46,764 bases of DNA from Bacteroidetes bacterium UBA4416 (GTDB lineage: Bacteria > Bacteroidota > Bacteroidia > B-17B0 > Aurantibacillaceae), in the NCBI GenBank assembly GCA_002390745.1, contig DGQK01000028.1:1-46764 (forward strand). The letters run 5' to 3'. Of the stretch, positions 1 to 8,017 are shown one piece after another; within the stretch, counting starts at the first letter, position 1, and each line of letters begins with the position of its first letter. The position numbers and the translations under genes are program-made. Under the pieces are notes generated by a model. The model worked only from the letters and a program-made list of their open reading frames with translations, had not been told where the DNA came from and ran no database searches.

Positions 1-54
1 TGAATGAAAAATCCTGCGCAAATATCCTAAAACCTATTTTTGAGATGCCTTCTA
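1..54 (+). repeat. Dispersed repeat, end copy A (cut by window edge)
   Basis: This sequence matches the right end of the complete element at 42256-42422 and the reverse complement of the last 57 bases of the window, with only a few mismatches. It runs from TGAATGAAAAATCC to GATGCCTTCT, and the window begins inside it. The flank reads CTAG, which resembles the YTAR-type targets of IS5-like elements; that comparison is inference. Whether the part outside the window is a short MITE or a full insertion sequence cannot be seen. Confidence 0.8.
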
Positions 55-203
55 GTCTCATGTTATGTAAATACGTGAAAAGCAGTGTTCCACTCTTATC
101 CCTGTTCTGATAAACCAGGTTTGTTAATAGTTTGTGAATACAATCAGCTGTGATATTAGCTGTTTTTTGTAATATTTGTTAAAATGCTTAATTTACCTAT
201 TTT

Positions 204-2561
204 ATGAAAAAACTGCTACTCAGCCTTTTCGCGTTGTTGTTTTCGTTTGTGTCGCAAGCCCAGGATTTTAACCTCGATGACCTTCCCAACCACCTGGTGA
301 GGGAACTCAACAGGTTCAGGATGCAGAATGGCCTCGATACCTTTGAGGTAAATGATATCCTGATCAACGCTGCCAACATCGACGCTGTGAAAATGGCAAA
401 ATCCGGGCAGGCCAAAGTAGAGCCTGAGAAAGTAAAGAAGAACCTGGTAAAAGCCGGAGGCACTAACAAGGGCGAGGAAACCGCCTTGCTGGCGCCGGTG
501 AGCAAAGGCCGGGACACCTACAATACCGCGCAGGTAGCCAAGGTGATCTGGACACGCTGGGAGAATACCAAAAAAGATAAGGCAGTGCTCCTGAATCCGC
601 AGTACATGATGATCGGGATCAAATGCGTGATGGACAAGGATAATAAAAAGGTAGTGGCAGTGGCTGTATATGGCGGTTACGACAGCTTCAACGCCGGCGC
701 TAAAAAGAAGAAGGAGCTCGAAGTTCCCTACAATACCAAATCCAAAAAATTACTGGCTGCGGATATCAAATCCTGCAAAAACTGTGATAAATGGAAGAAT
801 TATGATCTTTTGCAGCAGGGCCTGAAAGTAGAGAATGGAAAGATCTACCTCGAGTATGCCAACCTGAAAGACCTCAAGCGCCTGATGAAAAAAACGAAAG
901 ACGGCCTGGCGGTGGACATCGTACAGCGCGCGCAGTACGAGAAGCCCGATTACAACATCGTAGATAACAACCTGCAAAGCAAAGGCATCATGCAGAAAGT
1001 AGTTTATAAGGATAAGATATTCTCTAAAAACCTCATCAAGCAAGACCCGAAGGCCAAGAAAAAAGTGAAGATCAACAGCCTCAAAATTGAAATGGGTAAA
1101 TTCAATAAAAAAATCACAGGCCCTTACGAGCTCAACCTGATTGTGGTACAGGACGGACACGTGTGCCGCACGGTAACCAGGAGCTACCTGGAGGAAGGTG
1201 ACCAGGAAAGCAATACGCCCATCGGCCTGATCCCCGCCCTGGAGAGTGTAGGCCTGAAACCGCCTTTTGAGCCTAAGTCCGAAAGCTCTATCCTGAACTT
1301 CTCCATTCCTTTTGAAAAAAATAAATCGGAGTTCAAGCCTGAAGATATCCAGCCTTTCATCAAAGCGTTGAATGAGCCTGATTTTGTGATCGATGGCTTA
1401 TACATTTATGCATACTCTTCGATCGAAGGCGATGCAACGGCCAATGCCAAACTGCAACGCAAGCGTGCCGAAAGCGTGACCAAAGTATTGCAAAGCATGC
1501 AGCAGAATAAGATCAACCCGACGATCGAAACGCGTGATTCCTGGAACCTCTTCGAAATGGAAATGGAAGACGGGAAATATGCCGACCTCGTGAAAATGGG
1601 AAAGGACAAGGCTGTTAAAAAGATCAACAGCGACGGCTCTTTGCTCAGCGAGCTGGAGCCGGTGTTGGCAAAGCAACGCTTTGCGCAAATTGTGATGGAT
1701 GTAACTTATGATATTTCCGGAGACAAGGAGCAGCGCTTTTCAGTAGTGTCCTTCAACCGGGCCATTAAAGCCAATAAAACCCAGCAGGCTTACAAAGTTA
1801 TGGAGTATGCCGCTACGCAGGTAATTAAGAAAAAATACAGCGATGATGTGCTGGATAGTATGAAAGTGCCGAATGACGCCAAGTTTGTGAATTTTATGAA
1901 CAACAAAGTGTATTTTGGTTACCTCGCCAAAAGCAGCCTGGTAGATGAGGATGATTACGAAGAGCTGAAGCGCCTCGAAAAACTTGACCCGTCAAATGAT
2001 GTGGTACGTTATAACCGCATTTACAGCTCCATCAAGCTTGATACAACATTGGGTACCAAAGAGCAGCAATCGAAATTGCAGCAGGACATCGATGCCTTGT
2101 ATAAATCCAAGATCGAAAAAAAGCTGGTTGACGGCTTAAACATTGAGTGGCAGTTCAAGATCATGGAATCTTTGGATACGGTAGAAAATGCTGAGCCGCA
2201 GATCGAAGCCTGTATCACGCGTATCAAGAGTTTCTACAACTTCAAGGATGCTTCCTGGCAGAATGCCCTGAAGCTGGCCTATGCCTTCACGCGTGGAAAA
2301 GATTACAAATTCTCCAGCAACATTTTAGAGCCTTTCCTGAAAGTGGAAAATGTGGATGAAGGACTGTTATTCAGCTACATTTCCATTGCTTCGCACCTGC
2401 CTGAAAAATTTTATAGCCGCACCTTCAACGATGCCTTGCACAAAGCTAAAGAGCGCAATCCGGAACGTTATTGCCAGCTCTTCGGCGAGCCGCGCATGTC
2501 GTTCCAGGTATTGGGTAACCCTAATGCCAAAGCGGATTACAAAGAAGCCGGATGCAAATAG
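204..2561 (+). CDS. Secreted CAP-like / OmpA-like envelope protein
   Basis: A 785-residue exported protein with an N-terminal signal peptide ending near SFVSQAQ. Residues about 25-165 look like a CAP/SCP-type domain: an early helix with N-R-F-R-x-x-N-G-L, then W-T-R-W and a strand ending in VYGGY. Residues about 362-435 resemble an OmpA C-terminal-like domain (a strand with F-E-K-N-K-S-E-F, then YAYSSIEG and a Q-R-K-R-A-E-S-V helix). The remaining ~350 residues are mostly charged helices. A role at the cell wall or outer membrane is inferred from the OmpA-like part; no enzymatic activity is claimed. The ATG at 204 is the natural start because the signal peptide follows at once. The gene stands alone, preceded by a repeat fragment and about 150 bases of AT-rich DNA. 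Confidence 0.75.
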   Translation: MKKLLLSLFALLFSFVSQAQDFNLDDLPNHLVRELNRFRMQNGLDTFEVNDILINAANIDAVKMAKSGQAKVEPEKVKKNLVKAGGTNKGEETALLAPVSKGRDTYNTAQVAKVIWTRWENTKKDKAVLLNPQYMMIGIKCVMDKDNKKVVAVAVYGGYDSFNAGAKKKKELEVPYNTKSKKLLAADIKSCKNCDKWKNYDLLQQGLKVENGKIYLEYANLKDLKRLMKKTKDGLAVDIVQRAQYEKPDYNIVDNNLQSKGIMQKVVYKDKIFSKNLIKQDPKAKKKVKINSLKIEMGKFNKKITGPYELNLIVVQDGHVCRTVTRSYLEEGDQESNTPIGLIPALESVGLKPPFEPKSESSILNFSIPFEKNKSEFKPEDIQPFIKALNEPDFVIDGLYIYAYSSIEGDATANAKLQRKRAESVTKVLQSMQQNKINPTIETRDSWNLFEMEMEDGKYADLVKMGKDKAVKKINSDGSLLSELEPVLAKQRFAQIVMDVTYDISGDKEQRFSVVSFNRAIKANKTQQAYKVMEYAATQVIKKKYSDDVLDSMKVPNDAKFVNFMNNKVYFGYLAKSSLVDEDDYEELKRLEKLDPSNDVVRYNRIYSSIKLDTTLGTKEQQSKLQQDIDALYKSKIEKKLVDGLNIEWQFKIMESLDTVENAEPQIEACITRIKSFYNFKDASWQNALKLAYAFTRGKDYKFSSNILEPFLKVENVDEGLLFSYISIASHLPEKFYSRTFNDALHKAKERNPERYCQLFGEPRMSFQVLGNPNAKADYKEAGCK

Positions 2562-2663
2562 ACAGTATCCGGCAAATTAAATTTTGGCCTTATAAAATAA
2601 AACCATAATATTGCCTTCATGACGCAAAAGAATACATCTCTTTATTATTATACCTTTTCATCT

Positions 2664-2747
2664 ATGAAACGGTAGTTTGCGCATATCCACAAGTCTAAGT
2701 CAAACTGAATATATAAAACCCGTTTCATCATGAAGCGGGTTTTTTTT
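2664..2747 (+). promoter_or_regulatory. Candidate attenuator leader of phenylalanine hydroxylase gene
   Basis: ATGAAACGG at 2664-2672 is perfectly complementary to CCGTTTCAT at 2720-2728, the left arm of the terminator hairpin that follows. Between them AGTTTG (2674-2679) pairs with CAAACT (2701-2706), leaving a 21-nt loop. Two exclusive folds are therefore possible: a long antiterminator helix or the terminator. A box TACCTTTT at 2651-2658, one mismatch from the Bacteroidota -7 consensus, would start the transcript very near 2664; no convincing -33 box is seen. No run of Phe codons precedes the terminator, so if this is attenuation it is probably ligand- or protein-controlled. Function is inference. 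Confidence 0.45.
2718..2747 (+). terminator. Intrinsic terminator just before phhA
   Basis: A stem of AACCCGTTTC with GAAGCGGGTT (one G-U pair, loop about 5 nt) is followed by an uninterrupted run of eight T. It lies 155 bases after the preceding gene but only 30 bases before the phhA start, which suits a leader terminator better than a simple end-of-gene terminator. Confidence 0.7.
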
Positions 2748-2777
2748 ATGCCCTTTTTTACCTTAAAAACAACACAC

Positions 2778-3524
2778 ATGATCAGTCAAAAACCAACACA
2801 CCAAGTGTACGCTCATTACACGGCACAGGACTTCCTGGTATGGAGGCTCCTGTTTGACCGGCAGATGGAAAATCTGAAACCGGTGGTATCTTCAGAGTTT
2901 TTAAAAGCGCTGAAGGCCGTAAAGTTTACCAATGAAAAGATTCCCGACTTCAGTGAGATCAATGCCTTGCTGAAACCTTTGACAGGATGGGAATTGCAGG
3001 TGGTGCCCAACATCAGCCCCCAGGCGGAATTTTTTGAATGCCTCTCCCGGAAAACATTTACGGCGACCTGCTGGCTAAGGAGCCTGGAGCAACTGGATTA
3101 CCTGGAAGAGCCGGATATGTTCCATGATGTATTTGGTCACGTGCCCCTGTTGAGCAATCACAACTACGTTAATTTCTTCAAAGGCATCAGTGATATTTTT
3201 CTGAAGTACGGTAAAAATGAAAGGGTCACGGAGTTGCTTGGAAGAATGTATTGGTTTACCATTGAGTTTGGCCTGATCAGGGAACATGGGCAACTCAGGA
3301 TCTACGGAGCAGGCATTATTTCATCGCCGGGTGAAACCGAGAACAGTCTCAGCGACAGGGTGCGCCACCTGTCTTTTGATGTGCGCATAATACTCAATAC
3401 ATCTTTCAGGACAGACATTTTCCAGGAAACCTATTTTGTGATCGATTCTTTCGAACAGCTTTGGAATTCGCTGGAGGAGATCGAAGCCGTCTTACAGGAA
3501 TATATGGCGGGAGATCCGGATTAG
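2778..3524 (+). CDS. phhA: Phenylalanine 4-hydroxylase (tetrahydrobiopterin-dependent)
   Basis: A 248-residue aromatic amino acid hydroxylase that converts phenylalanine to tyrosine with O2 and a pterin cofactor. The catalytic iron ligands are visible: H116 and H121 in FHDVFGHVPLL and E163 in YWFTIEFGLI. The length fits the bacterial single-domain family, which lacks the eukaryotic ACT regulatory domain. An in-frame ATG at 2730 would add 16 residues, but it lies inside the terminator hairpin and encodes a non-conserved Phe-rich stretch, so I chose 2778. The gene is isolated: no pterin dehydratase or tyrosine-catabolism gene adjoins it. The leader upstream suggests transcriptional attenuation. 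Confidence 0.93.
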   Translation: MISQKPTHQVYAHYTAQDFLVWRLLFDRQMENLKPVVSSEFLKALKAVKFTNEKIPDFSEINALLKPLTGWELQVVPNISPQAEFFECLSRKTFTATCWLRSLEQLDYLEEPDMFHDVFGHVPLLSNHNYVNFFKGISDIFLKYGKNERVTELLGRMYWFTIEFGLIREHGQLRIYGAGIISSPGETENSLSDRVRHLSFDVRIILNTSFRTDIFQETYFVIDSFEQLWNSLEEIEAVLQEYMAGDPD

Positions 3525-3534
3525 TTCCTACACG

Positions 3535-3566
3535 GCGCCGGTTCCTGCGCTGTAAAGAACCGGCGC
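3535..3566. other. GC-rich perfect hairpin, no T-run
   Basis: GCGCCGGTTC (3535-3544) and GAACCGGCGC (3557-3566) are perfect inverted arms around a 12-nt loop, directly after the phhA stop. No U-tract follows. It may protect the 3' end of the phhA transcript or be an isolated REP-like unit. Confidence 0.5.
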
Positions 3567-3655
3567 GCAGCGAAGTTTCCGACATTTATCGGGATAAACT
3601 CTGCAGCCGTCCGGCACCCAAAAACCTGTTTTTTAGAGTTTGACTACACTAAAAC

Positions 3656-3692
3656 AAAAAGCCTGTCATAATGAGTATGACAGGCTTTTTTT
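3656..3692. terminator. Bidirectional terminator between phhA and T9SS cargo gene
   Basis: AAAAAGCCTGTCATA and TATGACAGGCTTTTT form a perfect stem with A/T runs on both sides, so it can end transcription of phhA (plus) and of the convergent minus-strand gene. A near copy with the same GCCTGTCA core follows the paralogous gene at 5900-5931. Confidence 0.9.
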
Positions 3693-3711
3693 ATGGGAAT
3701 GATCCGGTGGA

Positions 3712-5520
3712 TTAATCCAGGATCACGATCTTTTGTTTCAGCAGCTGTTGGCCGTTTTGGCCGCTGATGATGTAGATGCCGGCAGCAAAACCGCTAAGGT
3801 CAAGTTTGCTGTCGCCAGACTGAATAGTGGTGGTGCTTAATACTTGTCCTGTTTGGTTGCTTACTGTTACTTTCAAACCGCTTGTGGCATGGATGGTAAA
3901 CACGCCGATGCCTGGGTTCGGGTAAATGCTCAGCCTGGTGGTTTCCAGCTCTTCGATGCCTGTGCAGGCGCTTACGGTAGCAATGGAAGAGGCGGAAGCT
4001 GTACAGTTGGAGGCATTGGTGTAGGAATACGTCACGGTATGTGTGCCGATTCCGGCTGATGAAGGCGTGAAGACCGTTCCGGTAACTCCCGTGCCCGAGA
4101 AGGTACCCATTGCCGGCGTTCCGGACAAGAACAAGACATCTGAGTTAGGGCAGAATTGGGTTTGTGTCAGGGAGAAGGTCACTACCGGAGCCGTATTCAC
4201 GGTTGACGAAACAACCGACGTGGAGCTACAGCCATTGGTATTGGTATAGGTGTAGGAGATGGTATAGGTGCCTGCTCCTGCCGTCGAAGGCGAATAGCTG
4301 GAACCAGTAACGCCTGTGCCCACATACACACCGCCTGCCGGAGTCGCATTCAGGGCAATGACAGGGGAATTGGTGCAGAGCATGGGCTGGGCCAGGGAGA
4401 AGCTGATCACAGGCAGTGGGTTGACCGTTATGCTGATGCTTCCCGTGATCGGGCATCCTGCCGCTGTGGTGCCTGATACACTGTAGGTAGCAGAGCCTGT
4501 TGGTGTGACCACAATACTTGCCGAAGAAGCGCTTGTGCTCCAGGTATAGCTTGTTGCCCCGCTTGTAGTCAGGGTGCTGCTTTTACCGGCACATAAGGTA
4601 GCCGAAGACGCCGAAATCGTTGTAGTTAATGCAGCTGTAGGCTGGCTTACCGTAGCGGTAATGGTGTTGGTACAGCCCGGTCCGTCATTGATGCTAACCG
4701 TATAAGTGCCGGGAGGCAAACCCGTAGCAGTTACTGTGTTTTGTACAGGCGTGCTTGTCCAGGTATAGGTAAATGCAGGGACACCGCCCGTTGCCACAAC
4801 GGTCGCTTTTCCGTTGGTCATGCCAAAGCAGGCATCTGTTACAGTGGCCGTATAGCTTGGCAGAGCGGCTCCCGACAGTGCAAAGGCGCAAATCCTGGGA
4901 TTGGTGCCTGCATTCTGGATCACGAGCTTCGATACCAGCTTGGTCCGGTTGGCGCAGCTCAGTACAAGATCAGTGCCGTACAACCTTGGATTGCCGGATA
5001 CGTTGCCGGGATTGCCTGTGGTACGGTCCACGCGGTCGATGCCGCTAAGGATGGCGTTCGATCCATTGTACCAATCGGACAGGGTCAGGCCGCTGAATAC
5101 CTGGTTGGTGCCGTCGGTAAAACGTACGGTGATCGTCATCGGGCAATTGCCTTCCGTGGCAAAGCCCAGCATGCTCAGAGCAGAGAACGATGCCGGCGTG
5201 GTGAGGATCAGGGAATCTTTCTGCCCGCTTAAAATATAACAGTTGTTGTTGCCTGTATAAGGATTCAGCTGGTAGGTACGTGTACCGCTTGTAATGGTGC
5301 CGTTGTTCGGTAAGCCTTTGTTGATGCTGTATAACGCACCGTAAGCTGCCGAGTACATTGCATAATTGCTGCCATCGATAGGGCCACTGGTCGTTGTAGA
5401 GGCTACTGTGTTTTCGGCCACGGCATCCATATTGAAACCGGTAACCGCAACCGGCGTGTAGGTTTGAGCAAGCATGTATGAGCTGCCCAAAAGTAAAAGT
5501 GGGAGTACAAGTGATTTCAT
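3712..5520 (-). CDS. T9SS-secreted SprB/PKD-like repeat protein (paralog 1)
   Basis: A 602-residue secreted protein. A signal peptide (residues 1-19, ending YMLAQ) is followed by an N-terminal domain of about 200 residues that I do not recognise but which the next gene shares. Residues about 222-293 form a SprB-type repeat (DACFGMTNG..., GTYTV). Residues about 300-367 are Ig/PKD-like, and two tandem ~75-residue repeats follow (368-442 and 443-517, each with CxNS and GTG[VM]TG). Residues about 528-602 are a type A T9SS sorting tail with the YPNPG motif and the usual ending in KIVILD. It is probably carried across the outer membrane by the T9SS and attached to or released from the surface; the ligand is unknown. 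It has its own promoter and terminator. Confidence 0.9.
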   Translation of the reverse strand: MKSLVLPLLLLGSSYMLAQTYTPVAVTGFNMDAVAENTVASTTTSGPIDGSNYAMYSAAYGALYSINKGLPNNGTITSGTRTYQLNPYTGNNNCYILSGQKDSLILTTPASFSALSMLGFATEGNCPMTITVRFTDGTNQVFSGLTLSDWYNGSNAILSGIDRVDRTTGNPGNVSGNPRLYGTDLVLSCANRTKLVSKLVIQNAGTNPRICAFALSGAALPSYTATVTDACFGMTNGKATVVATGGVPAFTYTWTSTPVQNTVTATGLPPGTYTVSINDGPGCTNTITATVSQPTAALTTTISASSATLCAGKSSTLTTSGATSYTWSTSASSASIVVTPTGSATYSVSGTTAAGCPITGSISITVNPLPVISFSLAQPMLCTNSPVIALNATPAGGVYVGTGVTGSSYSPSTAGAGTYTISYTYTNTNGCSSTSVVSSTVNTAPVVTFSLTQTQFCPNSDVLFLSGTPAMGTFSGTGVTGTVFTPSSAGIGTHTVTYSYTNASNCTASASSIATVSACTGIEELETTRLSIYPNPGIGVFTIHATSGLKVTVSNQTGQVLSTTTIQSGDSKLDLSGFAAGIYIISGQNGQQLLKQKIVILD

Positions 5521-5544
5521 TTACAAATAAAGTTTAGGTTAAAT

Positions 5545-5566
5545 CAAAGTTACTAAACTGATTTAG
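5545..5566 (-). promoter_or_regulatory. Promoter -7 box with adjoining palindrome
   Basis: On the minus strand TAACTTTG (5545-5552) matches the Bacteroidota -7 consensus TAnnTTTG and lies 24 bases before the start codon. Directly upstream of it is CTAAATcaGTTTAG (5553-5566), an inverted repeat with one mismatch. The same arrangement occurs at 7788-7809 and 18331-18350. Confidence 0.65.
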
Positions 5567-5899
5567 CATAGCTTTATGAAATTTGCTTGGAATACGATAA
5601 TTCCTGATTTTTAGTCGTTTGTCTGCATATTTTATTTATTTGACGAGTAAAACATGGCTTAGGTTGAGTTAAACTATGGTTTGCCATATTTACTATAAGT
5701 CGTTATGCGTTCAAAAAAACGATGATAGCGCGATTTTTACGTCAAAGAACTCCGATCAGAATGACCGGTGAATGAAGTTTAAACATATACAAGTAAGCAC
5801 CGGCGTGTATTCATGGAATCGCTATCCCTGTTCGTGTCGCAGGAATCCAAAATATCGGCCCAATAAAAACCTGTTTTAGATCTTAATTGCATAACAACA
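5567..5899. other. Non-coding spacer between T9SS paralogs
   Basis: About 330 AT-rich bases lie between the promoter of the first cargo gene and the terminator of the second. I see no convincing gene, RNA or repeat here. Confidence 0.5.
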
Positions 5900-5931
5900 A
5901 AAAGCCTGTCACTTTCAGGTGACAGGCTTTT
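5900..5931. terminator. Terminator of second T9SS cargo gene
   Basis: AAAAGCCTGTCAC and GTGACAGGCTTTT form a stem with a short TTTCA-type loop, 22 bases past the stop of the minus-strand gene. Core sequence and the AAAAACCTGTTTT stretch beyond it are shared with the terminator region at 3617-3692. Confidence 0.85.
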
Positions 5932-5952
5932 ATAGTTTCCTTACAAAGGATA

Positions 5953-7764
5953 TTAGTCAAGAATTACGAGCTTCTGCGTTACAGATTGCTGGCCGTTTTG
6001 CCCATGGATAATATAAATACCTGCAGCAAGGCCGCTCAGGTCAATGCTGTTATCACCGGCTTTGAAAAAGAAAGTGTCGATGATGCGGCCGGTTTGATCG
6101 CTTACGGTTGCCTGGAGGTCAGCTTTGAGCTGAACGTTGAAGATGCCTTTGCCTGGGTTTGGATAGATCATCAGCATGCTTGCGGACAGCTCTTCAATAC
6201 CAGTGCAGGCGTTAACAGTAGCAGTTGATGTGGCATAAGACTGGCAGTTGGCTGTATTGGTATAGGTGTAGGTAATCGTATAAGTACCCACGCCTGCCTG
6301 TGCAGGAATGAACGCTGTTCCGGTCATTCCGGTGCCTGAGAAAACGCCTCCGGCCGGTGTGCCGGTGAGGGCAACTGCCAGTGAGTTGACACAGAACTGA
6401 TTTTGTGGCATGCTGAACGATACTACAGGTGCCGCATTGATTGTCGTAGACACAATACTGGTGGCGCTGCAGCCGTAGCTGTTGGTATACGAGTAGGAAA
6501 TGGTTTGGGTACCGATACCTGCTGTTGACGGAGAGAAATTACCGGAACCGGTAATGCCGCTTCCGCTAAAGGTACCTCCCGACGGGCTGGCGCTTAGCGT
6601 GAGGGATGGAGAATTGCTGCAAAACACGGTTTGTGTAGGGGAGAACGTAATAACAGGGCGAGGGTTTGCTGTGATAGCGACGGTGCCGGTGATCGGGCAT
6701 CCGCCAGCGGTAGTGCCTGTTACACTATAGGTAGCCGATGTGGTAGGAGTGATCACGGTGCTTGAGGTGTTTGTGCCGTTACTCCAGGTGTAGGTTGTCG
6801 CACCACTGGTAGTCAGTGTAGCATTGCTATAAGCGCAGAGTGTGGATGCTGTGGTGGCAATGGTCGTTGTAAGAGCGGCAGTAGGCTGGCTCACAGAAGT
6901 TGTCAGAGTTTTGATACATCCCGTTGCATCAGCAACGGTTACTGTATATGTACCTCCCGATAAACTCGTAGCAGCGGACGTGTTTTGTACAGGATTGGTT
7001 GTCCAGCTGTAAGTAAAGGCAGGCAGGCCACCGGTAACAAACACCGAAGCACTTCCGTTAGACATGCCATAGCAAGCGTCTGCTGAACTAACGCTGTATG
7101 TAGGGTTAGAAATACCTGATAAGGCAAACAGGCAGGCATGCACGCCTGAAGTCATATTTTCAATAACCAGTTTGGATACATTCTTGTTTCGGTTTGTGCA
7201 GGCCAGTGCCACTTCGACGGAATACATCCTTGGTTCAAAAAACTGGTAGTCAGGATAGTTTGATGTACGTCCGGTGCGGTCAAAGCCATTGATCACGGGA
7301 TTTGGATTATAAAACCAATCCGGCAGAGAGTTGGACGTAAATGTTTCGTTAGTGCCATCGGTAAACCGTACGGTAATTTTGATAGTAGCTGAACCTTCGG
7401 TTGAAAAGCCAAGAAGGCTTAATCCATCATAGGGAGCTGGTGTCGTGAGGATGAGAGAGTCTTTCTGTCCGAAGGTCAAATGCAAGGTGTTGTTGGCACT
7501 GAATGAATTGAATTGGTAATTGTAGTTTCCGTTAGCAATGGTGCCGTTGTCAGGGAGCCCTCCGGTTGAGAAAAACGCTACGCCGTATGCCGCTGTGTAC
7601 AGAACATAATCATTGTTGTCAATAGGGCCACTTGTCGAGCCGTTTGCAGGTGATGTTTCTGCAATGCCATCCATGTTAAAGCCGCTGACAGCAATGGGGG
7701 AATAATTTTGTGCAAGCGAAACACAGCTGCTCAAAATCATGCAATTCAATAAAAATTTTTTCAT
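5953..7764 (-). CDS. T9SS-secreted SprB/PKD-like repeat protein (paralog 2)
   Basis: A 603-residue paralog of the protein encoded at 3712-5520, with the same domain order over its whole length. A signal peptide ends near VSLAQ. The shared N-terminal domain carries FTDGTN and GQKDSLILTTPA, then comes a SprB-type repeat (DACYGMSNG), an Ig/PKD-like segment, two ~75-residue repeats and a T9SS type A tail (YPNPGKG, ending KLVILD). The two genes are adjacent, same strand, nearly equal in length and share promoter and terminator sequences, so they come from a tandem duplication of a whole transcription unit. The function is unknown; a surface adhesin or structural protein is the cautious guess. Confidence 0.9.
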   Translation of the reverse strand: MKKFLLNCMILSSCVSLAQNYSPIAVSGFNMDGIAETSPANGSTSGPIDNNDYVLYTAAYGVAFFSTGGLPDNGTIANGNYNYQFNSFSANNTLHLTFGQKDSLILTTPAPYDGLSLLGFSTEGSATIKITVRFTDGTNETFTSNSLPDWFYNPNPVINGFDRTGRTSNYPDYQFFEPRMYSVEVALACTNRNKNVSKLVIENMTSGVHACLFALSGISNPTYSVSSADACYGMSNGSASVFVTGGLPAFTYSWTTNPVQNTSAATSLSGGTYTVTVADATGCIKTLTTSVSQPTAALTTTIATTASTLCAYSNATLTTSGATTYTWSNGTNTSSTVITPTTSATYSVTGTTAGGCPITGTVAITANPRPVITFSPTQTVFCSNSPSLTLSASPSGGTFSGSGITGSGNFSPSTAGIGTQTISYSYTNSYGCSATSIVSTTINAAPVVSFSMPQNQFCVNSLAVALTGTPAGGVFSGTGMTGTAFIPAQAGVGTYTITYTYTNTANCQSYATSTATVNACTGIEELSASMLMIYPNPGKGIFNVQLKADLQATVSDQTGRIIDTFFFKAGDNSIDLSGLAAGIYIIHGQNGQQSVTQKLVILD

Positions 7765-7787
7765 TATGAGTTAATTTAAGTTTAAAT

Positions 7788-7809
7788 CAAAGCTACTAAA
7801 TTGATTTAG
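7788..7809 (-). promoter_or_regulatory. Promoter -7 box with adjoining palindrome
   Basis: On the minus strand TAGCTTTG (7788-7795) fits TAnnTTTG, and the perfect inverted repeat CTAAATcaATTTAG (7796-7809) abuts it upstream. The box lies 23 bases before the start codon of the second T9SS cargo gene. It closely matches the sites at 5545-5566 and 18331-18350. Confidence 0.7.
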
Positions 7810-8017
7810 AATTAAATCAGGAGTCCAATAATGATTGTTTTTTTGTTTTTTTAAATCTGAAATATATTTTATTGTCGTTTAATATGTCATTTTTGTTGAT
7901 AAAGCTTGTCTGTTACTTTTAACCGATGGCCAGGTTAATAGTTTTATTCTGTTGAAGGTGGTTTAGAAGAGCAACTTTACTGCGCGACCGGTCTTGCCGA
8001 TTGATTTTTAGCAGCTA

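Noticed and set aside
144..170. Possible small terminator CAGCT...AGCTG with T-run
   Set aside because: The stem is only five base pairs and AT-rich surroundings make it likely by chance.
2730..2777. N-terminal extension of phenylalanine hydroxylase from an ATG at 2730
   Set aside because: The ATG is inside the terminator stem and its Phe codons are the T-runs of that terminator; the family begins at the ATG at 2778.
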